From Forficula auricularia (lineage: Eukaryota > Arthropoda > Insecta > Dermaptera > Forficulidae): a stretch of 64,000 bases of DNA. Below are positions 52,450-62,439 of this stretch, in pieces. The translations under genes were made by a program, and so were the position numbers. How positions within the stretch are numbered: the stretch's first letter is position 1; the number at the start of each line of letters is the position of its first letter. Location of the stretch: contig JALMQS010000099.1 of the NCBI GenBank assembly GCA_024734495.1, positions 98,683,321 through 98,747,320 on the forward strand, read 5' to 3'. The notes under the pieces were generated by a model, which searched no databases, was not told the DNA's origin, and worked only from the letters and a program-made list of their open reading frames with translations.

Positions 52450-53555
52450 CACAATTTTTTCTTTATTATAATAAAACTTGAAAATCGCAGTAAAAAATAA
52501 TCAATAAATGTACAAATTTAACATTATGTTATATAAAAACTAATTTTAGAATTATAAATTAATAAAATAGTAATTTTTTATTTTATTTTATTTTGGAATG
52601 AGCAATATAAAAGAGAGTGGCATAGCTAGTAATATTGGGCCCACAAATATCAAATTGGGCTCCTTAAAATTAAAAAAAAAAATAATAATAAAACACTTTT
52701 ACATTTGATAATAAAATAATAAGTAAAACTAAAATGATGTTATTTTATTTAAAGACAATAAATATCTAAACCATATATTTGTTGGGCCCTCAGAGCTACA
52801 GAACTCATAAAACTCTGCTTATTCTTGCTATATGTGAAAGAATATCTCGCGGTAAAATTAATTAATGATAGACATAAAATAGTATTAACTTTCATCCTTT
52901 TTACCTTAAGATACTTTCTTAACTACTATCACTCGTAATAAATTATGAATAACTTCTTTTAAGCCGACAATTCCATCTTGTTAGTAGTTTAAACAAACAA
53001 TTAACGAGAATAATTAAATTTTCTATTTTTATCTCTCGATTTAATTATTCATTTTAATTAGGTTTTAAATTTACATCTTGAATTCAATAAATAATTTTCC
53101 AAAACTTCTAGTTTCTTCAATTTAAGAAGATTAAAATTAATTAAATAAAACATGAGCATTTATTTAATATGTCGTTGTTTTATGTACCTTTGTATCTGAT
53201 AAATATATATGGAGTTTATAGAGTCTCTTTGACCTAAATTTTAATTAAAACTTTTAGTCTTCTTGTTTGTAAACCAACGATGGCTTAGAGGGAAACTTAT
53301 CAACTTTTAACGAAAAAAAAGTGTTATTTATTTTGTATTGGACAGATTATTTTTTTTTGTGCTCATTATAAAATTAATTCGGTGAAGTAATTATGATTAT
53401 AAATAAAAGCTTGATTATATGTGACATTTTCACGAGCTCGGCTATGTCCAAATATTATATAGTATATTATTAATAGTAGAATACTAGCCACCAATATTAA
53501 CAATGAAAACCGAATTGTAAACTCGGTACGTTCTCAGGCTAGTCCCGCCTTAGTT
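52450..53555. other. AT-rich stretch without gene
   Basis: GTAATATTGGGCCC (52630-52643) and TTGGGCCCTC (52783-52792) look like parts of transposon text. Nothing firm. Confidence 0.45.
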
Positions 53556-53559
53556 TTAA

Positions 53560-54000
53560 ATAATATACACTTAAATATAACAAATTTATTTTATTTTTTA
53601 ATTATCTTAAGATAAATTCAATTTCTAAGTTAATTTTAATATATTAAATATTTTTAATAAACTATTAGTGGGGGGGGGGGGTGGGGTCGGGTAGGCTAGA
53701 CGGTAGCATGTCAGCCAGCTAACCAAGAGGACCCGAGTTCGAATCCGACTCGAGGCATCCGGCTAAAATCTGACCCCCGAGGTAGAGACAAATTTAAATA
53801 AAATAAATAGTATCGTAAATTGGCTTATGGCTAGAAAGGCCGAAAAGCAAAAAAAAAAAAAAAAAAAAAAACTATTAGTGGGGTTAAAAATAAAATAAAT
53901 GATTAATTTAATTGAAATTAATAAAGTTGTATATTTATGAATATATTATGACAACGCCTTAAAATTTAAATAAAATCATTCCAAAAATTATGTTTTCTGT
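53560..54000 (+). repeat. Dispersed repeat M, copy interrupted by a SINE
   Basis: Same sequence as 7600-7835 but split at AACTATTAGTGGGG by the SINE at 53684-53869. Both halves align with the uninterrupted copy. Confidence 0.84.
53675..53869 (+). mobile_element. tRNA-derived SINE, family A, full length
   Basis: GTAGGCTAGACGGTAGCATG (A-box region), B-box GGTTCGAATCC-like AGTTCGAATCC (53736-53746), body GTATCGTAAATTGGCTTATG and GCTAGAAAGGCC, and a poly-A tail of about 22 (53849-53870). Flanked by AACTATTAGTGGGG (53660-53673 and 53870-53883), a perfect 14-bp target duplication. The 5' end is blurred by a G-run. The A-tail and long duplication show mobilisation by a LINE. Confidence 0.93.
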
Positions 54001-54007
54001 AATTTTG

Positions 54008-54170
54008 AACTTCTTCTTCTTTCTTCTAAGTCGTATGCCTCAAAAAGAGGCGTCGTGATCGGTGTGTACTAATATGGCCCTGTTCACAGTAAGGCCCCAC
54101 TTATTTCTGTGAAGCTCCCCCTAGACGACGCCGCGCAAAGGACTTCCAGTTATAGGAGTTCTAAAACCAG
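54008..54170 (-). mobile_element. LINE or SINE 3' end with (GAA)n tail
   Basis: The minus strand ends GCCTCTTTTTGAGGCATACG, ACTTAGAAGAAAGAAGAAGA. The upstream part is less AT-rich, with a hairpin GCCTCTTTTTGAGGC (54041-54055). The (GAA)n tail is like that of family R at 20152 and 29393. The coding part cannot be assigned. Confidence 0.58.
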
Positions 54171-54830
54171 AGATCCCCCATTTGTATCAATCTCTCTTTT
54201 AAGAGAGGATTCAAAAAGTAATTTTTTTCGAGATATTCAAACGAAAGTATACACTATAAAATATAGGTACTACGAGATTTAAAATGAATTTAGTTTTTTG
54301 AAAATTAACATTTTATTTTCCTTAGAAATTTTCAATATAGTTGATAAGGGTCCCCCTTTCTATCAATCTCCCTTTTAAGAGAGAGTTCAAAAAGTATTTT
54401 TTTTTGGAGATATTAAAACGAAAGTAGTATACCCATTTAACTCTTTATAAAATATACTATTTAAAATGAGTTTAGTTTTTTGAAAATTAATATTTTATTT
54501 TACCTAGAAAAATTCAATTATGTTGATAAGGGTGGACCCTTTGTATCAATTTCCCTTTTAAGAGAAGGTTCAAAAAGTAATTTTTTGGGAGATATTCAAA
54601 CGAAAGTATACACTGAAGGAGACAATAAAAGAGTGTGTCTTATGCTGGAATTATAAATTTATAAATATAAATTATAAATAAATAAAATTTATAATTCCAG
54701 CAGAAGACACAATATTTTATTATCTCCTTCAATATATAAAAATTCAGCTACTCTCGGCACAAAAACTTTCAATTTAATTGAAAGTATACACTTTTAACTC
54801 TTTATAAAATATATTATACCTAGGTAGTGA
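54165..54830 (+). repeat. Three tandem units of about 184 bp
   Basis: Units start near 54165, 54350 and 54535 with (C)CC(C)TTTxTATCAATxTCxCTTTTAAGAGA. Each continues TTCAAAAAGTA, GAGATATT, AACGAAAGTA, then TTAACTCTTTATAAAATAT and TTAGTTTTTTGAAAATTAA in the first two. The third is broken at GAAAGTATACAC by element P. Confidence 0.88.
54614..54779 (-). mobile_element. Penelope-like small element P, copy 3, palindromic, 12-bp target duplication
   Basis: Flanked by GAAAGTATACAC on both sides (54602-54613 and 54780-54791). 54614-54733 is a near-perfect hairpin: TGAAGGAGACAATAAAAGAG at one end, CTCCTTCA at the other, with GCTGGAATTATAAAT against ATTTATAATTCCAGC inside. The remaining 46 bp are the head (CTACTCTCGGCAC, AACTTTCAATTTAATT). 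In this copy the ribozyme-core portion is deleted and two inverted 3' ends are joined. Confidence 0.9.
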
Positions 54831-54831
54831 A

Positions 54832-55610
54832 TGTATAAATAGCCAATACTTTATGTATGAATAGCCACAAAAATGTGTTCTTTCGGTGGTACAGTAATGT
54901 CTGCATTGTTGTAGAGAGATTAATTAATTCCTTTATGTCTGGCAATTTAAAATCTACAAAAGAAAATACAAAAAAATATATTAATTTATAACAGATAGTC
55001 ATTGCAGCAAAACGTATTGAGAAAACGTTTTTTATTCGCAGCCATGACTGCAATTATGGTATAGTATTACCCGTGTTTTCACAACTACCCTCTAGTGGAA
55101 CGTCAGAAAAAATCCTGGAGCATATTTTTTCACTTGGTTTTTAGCTTATTGAACCATTTAATTTGAACACTTTTTAAATTTTTTCATAGACTTTATTATT
55201 ACCCTGTAGATAATTGTTTATTAAATCAAAGATTGCCATTAATTAGTTTTGTTGTTTATATTTTTATGTATTTATTCCCTTGGGAATCAAACAAAACCGT
55301 TTGAAATAATTATTTTTACGCTATACCAATGATATCCATAATAAAATATATATCTAACATAAAATGAAAAACAAGCAAATTAAATTTAATTAAAAAAAAA
55401 GCAAATAGTAAAAATATCCATTATTTGATTGTTTATTGAAAATACCTTGTTAATGGGAGCTTAAATTTTTTTATTAATGAATCATCTCTTCGATAAATAT
55501 TTATTCATTATTCAAGGGAGGCTCTCATAATTTTTATTTAACCTTGAAAATGTTTTTAACGAGATTACTCATAAAAAATCGTCAGAAAAAAACGACCCAT
55601 GAAATATCCA
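54832..55610. other. AT-rich stretch without gene
   Basis: No supported feature. A 77-codon minus-strand frame is AT-driven. Confidence 0.45.
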
Positions 55611-55614
55611 TATA

Positions 55615-56440
55615 CAGGGTGATTCACGGTCGATGGCACGTTGGACGTTTATGGAAGGCGAAACGCAGGATTTTTCTGAAAATTTACCACCTTACATGTT
55701 CTTACCTGTTCTATCGATCTAAAATATTTTCAGCATTGCGACGTTTCGGCTTCCATCGAAAAGTCGTACAACTATATTTTTTTTAATGGAACACCCCGTA
55801 TATTAACACGTTTTTAGAACCGCCCTTTTATTAAAATACTTTTTCGTTAATATTGTTCTATACCTATCTCTATTGGTTTTCGAGATAAAAAATAATTTGT
55901 GTTAAATATGGTCCTAAAATTAAATAAATTAGTGCTCTCAATTCATGAAAAGTTGATATTTTGGTGGTAGTTTAGATAGACCCGAAGTATTTAATTTACG
56001 CCGAAAAAATCGACTCCATATTATACAGGGCGTGCTAAGATTACTATTATTTCCGGTATTCATAAAAGGGGTCAAAAGTTCCTTTTTTCAAATGAGACCC
56101 CGTATATTACTCAATAATTTGAAAGACGAAGAAAAATGCTTTAAGGCGATATATCATGTCCCTATACCTAAAACATCAAGTTTTTTTTTTAAATTAAGCC
56201 GCTTTATGATGATCAAAATTAACAAAAAAAGTATTTAAATAAAAGGGCGGTTCTAAAAACGTGTTAATATACTTACTACTAGTTGCTACGACTTTTCGAT
56301 GGAAGCCGAAACGTCGCAATGCTGAAAATATTTTAAATCGATAGAACTGGTAAGAACATGCAAGGTGCTAAATTTTCAGAAAAATCCTGCGTTCCGTTTT
56401 CCATAAACGTCTAACGTGCCATCGACCGTGAATCACCCTG
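55615..56440. mobile_element. 826-bp TA-flanked inverted-repeat element
   Basis: CAGGGTGATTCACGGTCGAT at 55615 and ATCGACCGTGAATCACCCTG to 56440, with TA (or TATA) outside both. The arms are about 230 bp each and include TTTCGGCTTCCATCGAAAAG and TTAACACGTTTTTAGAACCG on the left and their complements on the right. CACCCCGTATA at 55793 and TACAGGGCGTG at 56024 inside look like further, internal ends, so the element may be a composite. No transposase. Confidence 0.87.
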
Positions 56441-56444
56441 TATA

Positions 56445-57300
56445 CGACGTGCTATATTGGCAGGTTCTCTCTCTAATCGCAATAAAGACTTACGTGGTAT
56501 GATCAAAAAATCTAATCATGTTATTCTCATTTTAAAAAATATTCAAACCCCAAGTACATAATTTTCATTTTAAGCTAAATAAATACATTTTTATTATTAT
56601 TTGTTTTATCCAAAAATGCTTTTATGTATATTGTAATAGATATGTAGTACAGAGACACTAATTTAATTGACGAATCGACAGAGCGAATTATGCCCTAGTC
56701 GTATTTTAAATGTTGATTTTGAATTGTCTCTAGAGAATATTTTCCCTATTGTTTCATAGAGAGCAAGTCTCTATCTCGTTTATTGTTTTTATTCAATTAT
56801 TCTTGGGAGGGAATATGTTGATTATCGATGCGTTGAGTTTCGATTTTTTTTCGCAACGTGTGCATTCGCCTCGGGGTTTTAATCACGAGATTAATTATAT
56901 ATTATACTCTCAATTAACCCCCCGGGTCGAATTTGTTTTTAATTATCTCAATACAGAGGAACATAATTAAACAAATTAGTTCGATATTAAAAGAGTTATT
57001 AACCGTAAAATTGTATTGAAAGAAAAATAATATATTTTTTAAATATTTTATTTTTACTTTTACTTTTGAAATCAACCAAATTTTAGTAAATGGGATCAAT
57101 ATGAAAATTATTAAAATCAAGACTAAGATTGTTCAATGAAAGAACGAACGACATAGGATTAAGCAAAGAGAACTTGGGAGAAATTAAGGAATGCCTTTAT
57201 CCATGAGGAAAAATCACGTGGGACAGAACGAGTCTAAAATATATTAAATCCAGAATTTCTCAAGCTAAGATAAAGTTTAATTCAAAACAAAAATTATTAT
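56445..57300. other. AT-rich stretch without gene
   Basis: No supported gene. A 73-codon frame at 56749-56970 is featureless. Confidence 0.45.
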
Positions 57301-57309
57301 GCTCCTTTT

Positions 57310-57805
57310 CAATCAACTTAGAAAACAGAAAGATTTTCCTGAAGACAAGTATTGTGCCTCGCTATGTGGGGATGTGAAAGTTAGAAGATTGGAGAATCAG
57401 ATGGAAAGAGACTAAAGGCCTTCAAAATAACGTGCTACAAAAGAAGGTTAAAGATTCAATGAGAGGGTAGAATTACAAACGATGAAGTTATTGAAAAAAT
57501 TGATAAATAAAAGAGAACACTGTTGAAGAATATGATGAAGGGAAGACCACAGATGATAAAGACCACGTTAAGACACCGTGGATTTCTAAAGAATATTTTA
57601 TAGGATTAAGTGGGGAAGAAAAGGGGAAAGGGAAGACCTAGATCGGAGTATTTTCCCCAGATAATGAAAGTTAAAGAATGTCGAAGAAGCAGAAGTTAGA
57701 AAAGTAAAAGAGTTTCGGCTTAGAATAGAGCAAAGCGGAGTCAAGAGGTGCGTCAAACCAGTCTTACGATTGTATACTCGAGATGATGATGATGATGATC
57801 ATGAT
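57310..57805 (+). mobile_element. Non-LTR retrotransposon 3' end with (GAT)n tail (family S)
   Basis: Plus-strand frames give KTSIVPRYVG, RITNDEVIEKIDK, KRTLLKNMMKGRPQM, TLRHRGFLKNIL and GKKRGKGRPRSEYFPQIMK, with stops and shifts between. This is the segment following reverse transcriptase in LINEs that end ...GRPR... and carry ATG/GAT tails. The 3' end is GAGATGATGATGATGATGAT at 57780-57799. No target duplication recognised. Confidence 0.8.
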
Positions 57806-57927
57806 ACTAATGAAGACATTTTCTAAATCATTATTTGTTAAGGGTTCAAACTCAATAGCTGTTCGGATAATACAATTAATTATTCTTGAAAGACGATCGA
57901 CGAATATTCTGAGCATTTTATTATGTA
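57806..57927. other. Short AT-rich spacer
   Basis: Separates the LINE end from the C-rich island. No feature. Confidence 0.5.
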
Positions 57928-58288
57928 CTAGCTGCAAGGCGCGCCTTCGGCGGCCCTCTTGCTTGCCAAGAGGCACGCCTCCTGGACCCCACCCTCACCC
58001 CCACTCCCACCCATCACATCCCCGAAACCCACCCAGCAGCCCCCGCCCTCACACCACCACCCCAACACTCCATTCCGCACCCTAACCCACTAACCCCCCT
58101 CACCCCCACCCCAAAACCCATTCAGCACCCCCACCCCCGCACCATGCACCCGTTCCCAACCCTCGCACCCCACCCACCTCGGACCCCAGACCCCATCCCG
58201 TGCCCTCCAACCCCGCTATGCGCCCTCGACTCACCCCCCCCTATTCCGCCTCACTCCTCTCCCCACCCCCATTCCACCCCGCACCCAT
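57928..58288 (+). repeat. C-rich, strand-asymmetric island
   Basis: Opens CTAGCTGCAAGGCGCGCC, TTCGGCGGCCC, then about 300 bp made mostly of CCCC/CACCC/ACCCC with few T and very few G. It is not an exact tandem repeat. The opening resembles the start of known insect repeats (ACTAGCTG). Together with the 120-bp monomers that follow it may be one element. It contrasts with the AT-rich surroundings more than any other segment here. Confidence 0.85.
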
Positions 58289-58520
58289 TTTTTGCATTTC
58301 TAGCCTTCTAGTGGCCCACAGATTATGTATACAAAATTTGGTTGAGTTTGGCCCAAGAGAAAGAATTTTCATTTTTTGACCCTCCCCTCCCATTTTGGGT
58401 GGTTAGTTTTTGCATTTCTAGCTCTCTAGAGGCCCAGAGATATTGTATACAAAATTTGGTTGAGTTTGCTCCAAGGGCAAGAATTTACATTCCCCCCCCC
58501 CCTTTTTTTTTGAGTGGGTT
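58289..58520 (+). repeat. 120-bp monomers with C-tracts
   Basis: ACAAAATTTGGTTGAGTTTG starts at 58331 and 58449, a 118-bp period, with TTTTTGCATTTCTAGC (58286, 58408) and an 11-C run at 58492-58502. Confidence 0.82.
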
Positions 58521-58925
58521 TTTGGAGAAATTTTTTTAAACAAAAGTTGTCAGAAATCACATCCCCTACAACTTTGTTAATCATAAAATTCTGACGTAGG
58601 GTTAATAGTTTAGGATTTATTTGATAATTTTCATTCGTCCGCCCCCCCCCCCCAAACCCCTTCTGGGGTCAAAATATCAAAACGTTATATAGCTAAAAAC
58701 GTAAGTTAGAAGACATCTGATGTAAATATGAAATTTCATAATAATCCCTTCAGCCGTTTTTACGTGAATCGTGAGCAACTTTTCGGAAACCACTGAAACA
58801 GACAGACATACATACAGACAGACAGGAATTTTGTTGAGGGTATTTTTGTTCATAACTTTGCTTGAAACGTGTGCAACCAAAATTTGGCGGGATTTGGAGC
58901 AATGTACAGACAAAACCTTAATTAT
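58521..58925. repeat. Trailing part of the monomer element
   Basis: A 12-C run at 58642-58653, then CCTTCAGCCGTTTTTACGTG and (ACAG)n-like CAGACAGACATACATACAG (58799-58817), the kind of text common near the ends of non-coding insect repeats. No gene. Confidence 0.45.
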
Positions 58926-58930
58926 ATATA

Positions 58931-59199
58931 CAGGGTGGTCCCGAATTCATGGTACAAACTTTAATGGTAGGTACAGGACATTGTAACAATGAGTTATTGT
59001 ATAGGAATGTATAGTGTAATAAGTATATGTATATGTATGTATAGTGTAATAGTAATATAGTGTATAATGTATAGCCGTTATTTCCCCTGTTTACGCCTCA
59101 CCGCGTCACTTGCGACTATACATTCCTATACAATAACTCATTGTTACAATGTCCTGTACCTACCATTAACGTTTGTACCATGAATTCGGGACCACCCTG
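58931..59199. mobile_element. 269-bp TA-flanked MITE
   Basis: CAGGGTGGTCCCGAATTCAT and ATGAATTCGGGACCACCCTG are terminal. The arms pair over about 90-95 bp (GTAGGTACAGGACATTGTAA, TTATTGTATAGGAATGTATA). TA lies on each side (58929-58930 and 59200-59201). The loop holds TATGTATAGTGTAATA repeats. The arms are almost identical, so the insertion is young. Confidence 0.92.
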
Positions 59200-59204
59200 T
59201 ATAT

Positions 59205-60195
59205 TGATACGTTTAATAAGTTTTAACTTGGAGTTGCTGCTTTGTGGATCCAAAGAGAATATCTAAAAGTTATTGAAAATACATGCATTTCTTACTATTC
59301 TTTTAATAATTAAGATTTTTCAAAGTTATTATATTTGTGGCATTTATCCCTATTTAAACCGAAACTTTACATTCTTATTCATTAAAGTAAAAGAATATTT
59401 CTAACTACGCAATTTGAGAGCTTGGGTTGGACAATCATCGATCGAGCTATTTCGGGCACCTGGTTCGTTACAGGGCTAAAACAACTAGAATGATCAGCAA
59501 CCTATTGGAAAACCTAAACCTTTTCAATTTTAATGTGTTTTTCTATTTCGGACAGGGCATTTTGAAAATTATTTATATATTATGTATAAATAATATACAC
59601 TAAGATAAAAATTATTTGATTAAAAAAAAATTGAATTAATGATCATATTTTTTAAATAAATATTTAGAGCCTAAAAATGCAACCCGCAATTCAGGTCGTT
59701 CCTTTGAATGCATACTTGCCACTCGCAGGCGACGCTGAGTCTTTCATTATGTCAATGACTACTACTATAAATGGTAGATTGAATAAATTAACCACTTAGC
59801 CAATCCTATGACTATTAGCGGATACTAAATTATTTAATTATTAATTAACGTTTGTGCACATAAATATGTATCTAACAAGTATGTGAATAATTAATTAATT
59901 ATTGCGATTTTCCCTTTTAAGAATAAAATAAATTACAAAAATGAAATATTTTTGTATACATATAAAAATATTAATCATTACATTAATAATAACCCTGTGT
60001 TAATTTATTCAAATAAACAATTTCATATCTCCCAAACAATAATGCCAATATTATGTAAATTTACAGCCATGTTTAATTACGGACAAACTCATTATTTACG
60101 TAAGAACTTTCAAGGAACCACTCGTTTGTAAAATTCTTTGTGAGTCTGCATTAAAATAAAATTTCACTACTTTACAAATATTTAATGTTGAAGGA
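59205..60195. other. AT-rich stretch without gene
   Basis: 59680-59760 is a little richer in G+C (CACTCGCAGGCGACGCTGAG) but unexplained. Confidence 0.45.
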
Positions 60196-60199
60196 ATAA

Positions 60200-60265
60200 G
60201 TTTCTAAGGTTGAGCCTCTCGCTCGATAAGCAAATCTGGCGCTCGGGGTCGATTCCCGAGGGAAC
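60200..60265 (+). mobile_element. tRNA-like SINE head or tRNA pseudogene
   Basis: GGTTGAGCCTCTCGCTCGAT and the B-box-like GGTCGATTCCCGAGG (60247-60261), where CTCGGG and CCCGAG form a good T-arm. The acceptor stem does not close and no A-tail is evident. Confidence 0.5.
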
Positions 60266-61205
60266 AGTTCAACATGTGAATTAACTTATATAATTTTCAT
60301 TCATGGAACCTTCTTTTTTTCAATTAAATAATGTTTATTGCACGACCTAGTCGCATAGATTGATTAGAATTTAAAGAATTATACCATCGAAAGAATGACT
60401 TTTTTTAAATTCAGGACACTTGGCTGTTAAATATATTGTATATTGTTAGATCAACAGACAACACGCGCTTTGATTACTCTTAAAATAAAACAACCCTGCT
60501 ATTGTCTAAAAAAAAATTTATTAATTAGAAAAAAATATCTCACTATATCTCCCATATATCTAGTAGTCATCCAATAATGCCTTAAGCCTAATAAATTCTT
60601 TGTTTCTAATCTCTCGGAAAAAAAATTGTGTTTTGAGTTCATCAGTTCCAGATATACCATAAGACAGTCACATACAGCACAGCCTGGATCTTCCAGTTCA
60701 AGCTACTGCGACTTACCAACTACATTTTAGAAAATATATCTCATCACCCTAACGCTAATGAGCTCAAATCAGAATGTTTTCATTTAAGGCAGTACTTGAA
60801 AAACCTTTCACATAAATCGGCGGACTTGTGTATCTCTGCCTTACATACTCTATCTAATAAAGGCAGATAAATTAGAAGAAACTTTTCTGAATAAGGAAGC
60901 TGCTACAAGGATATTCCTTTACCTAATGCTCACCAATTACAGAGGAGAGGGCTCATTTTCCTAACTAAAAAGAATAAAAAAAAAATGAATTACGAAAGAC
61001 TATGTTACAAGAACGACCTACCAATTGGTAATCATGTTCATAGAAAATGGTATCCTTCAAAAATTGAACTTTTGAGGACGTAATAAAAGATTTTGGACAA
61101 CAGATATCTGAAAAGAAACCATTAACATCAACCTAAGTCTAATTCTCAAAACAGTAATCACTAAACTTATATTTGATTTGTATAAAGATAACAATGATAA
61201 CCAAT
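60266..61205. other. Stretch with possible decayed coding at 60640-61080
   Basis: One frame reads ANELKSECFHLRQYLKNLSH, LCISALHTLSNKG, then QLQRRGLIFLTKK and NYERLCYKNDLPIGNHVH, interrupted by stops. This is protein-like, but I recognise no family. It lies just upstream of a family J 3' end and could be unrelated retroelement coding sequence. Confidence 0.35.
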
Positions 61206-61209
61206 AAAG

Positions 61210-61500
61210 TCACTAAATAAAAAACTGGATAAAAATCGAACCAGCGGTTTCGCCAAGCCGTTTATCCCTATGACTCCAGAAACTGGAACACCCTTCCAGC
61301 CACCGTTTTCCCTTCGACTTATAACCTTCAGCTGTTTAAGACCCGCATCCACAGATACATCCGACTCCTACCCAGCCCATAAAATCTCCTCTTATTCCTC
61401 TTTTCACGATGGAGGGGCCAACCCAGATCTTTAGGGGATGCACCTTTTTAGTGTAACCCCTTCTCACATCACTTTCATTAAAAACAAACAAATGTACATT
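61210..61500 (+). mobile_element. Non-LTR retrotransposon 3' end (family J, copy 7)
   Basis: Shifting frames give NRTSGFAKPF, WNTLPATVFPSTYNLQLFKT and RIHRYIRLLP, then GATGGAGGGGCCAACCCAGA, TTTTTAGTGTAACCCCTTC and TTTCATTAAAAACA. It lines up with copies 2, 5 and 6 and gives the fullest 3' untranslated comparison. Confidence 0.82.
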
Positions 61501-61504
61501 CTGA

Positions 61505-62435
61505 TGTTTTCATTCACGTTTTTTGGCTTTCCAAAAGGCCCCCAAATTCTGTGTGCCTAAGGGCCCCTCCATGGTCTAAGATTGCCTTGTAAATCCCATA
61601 GAATCATTATAGATATTTAATCAACAGAACAACTAATAAAAGAATAATATAACTACGATGTTTAGATATATCATATTAGAAATCAATTTGTTAATAACGA
61701 CTCTTTATGGCTTTCACAACATGTATAGTAATTCCAAGTTCTAGGGATCTGATTTCGTTAGAGCCTGAGTACTTGACCGGCCTGTACTTAAGACTCTCAC
61801 AAATAACCATTGAAGTATGAAGAATATTATTATTTTTTTTATTTGATTACTACAAAAACATTTCAAATTTGATTAATTGCATTATTTCTCCCCGATCTGG
61901 GAGGTATTATGTAGCTATTTACTTTTTTACAACTCTACAAGTTTTTCTTCTATTCTTTTCTCTACTCTTTTTATTTGCTACTTTTTCTTTTTTCTCAACG
62001 ATCAATTGATACGAAATTGTAACAGAAAAATATTCCATTCTACTGAGTGATAATTGAATCCTCCTCCACACTTTGTTGTTTTTTTCATCTACCCTCCCAA
62101 TTCAATTTTCTTTTAATATCAAAAACTCTTCTTTTGCTTTTTCTATTTTATCTCTTTCACTGAACAACAAAGTTCTTCATTAATATTTGAGTGATTTTAT
62201 TATTGTACACATTAATAATAATATTAGTCTATTTGAAACCAATCACATTAAATTATAAAGAGATTTTAATTAAATTATAATAAAATCAAATTAGTAAGTA
62301 AATTATTTACGGTCATTTATTTGCTTGTAAATTTATTTACCACAGAGGAGCATCAACTTAATCAGTGGATAAGTATATGTAGGTATAAACTGATGAATAT
62401 ACTAATTATAATAATAAATAAACTGCAACGGATCG
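61505..62435. other. AT-rich stretch without gene
   Basis: 61530-61580 has AAAGGCCCCCAAATTC and AAGGGCCCCTCC, an unexplained GGCCCC pair. 61930-62160 is strongly pyrimidine-rich (TTTTTCTTTTTTCTCAACG) without an acceptor AG. Confidence 0.45.
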
Positions 62436-62439
62436 GTGC

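Noticed and set aside
57764..58085. 100-codon proline/histidine-rich frame across the C-rich island
   Set aside because: It is a translation of CCCCACCC-type DNA beginning in a (GAT)n tail of a dead LINE.
60200..60265. Functional tRNA gene
   Set aside because: Only the T-arm is convincing. The acceptor stem does not close.
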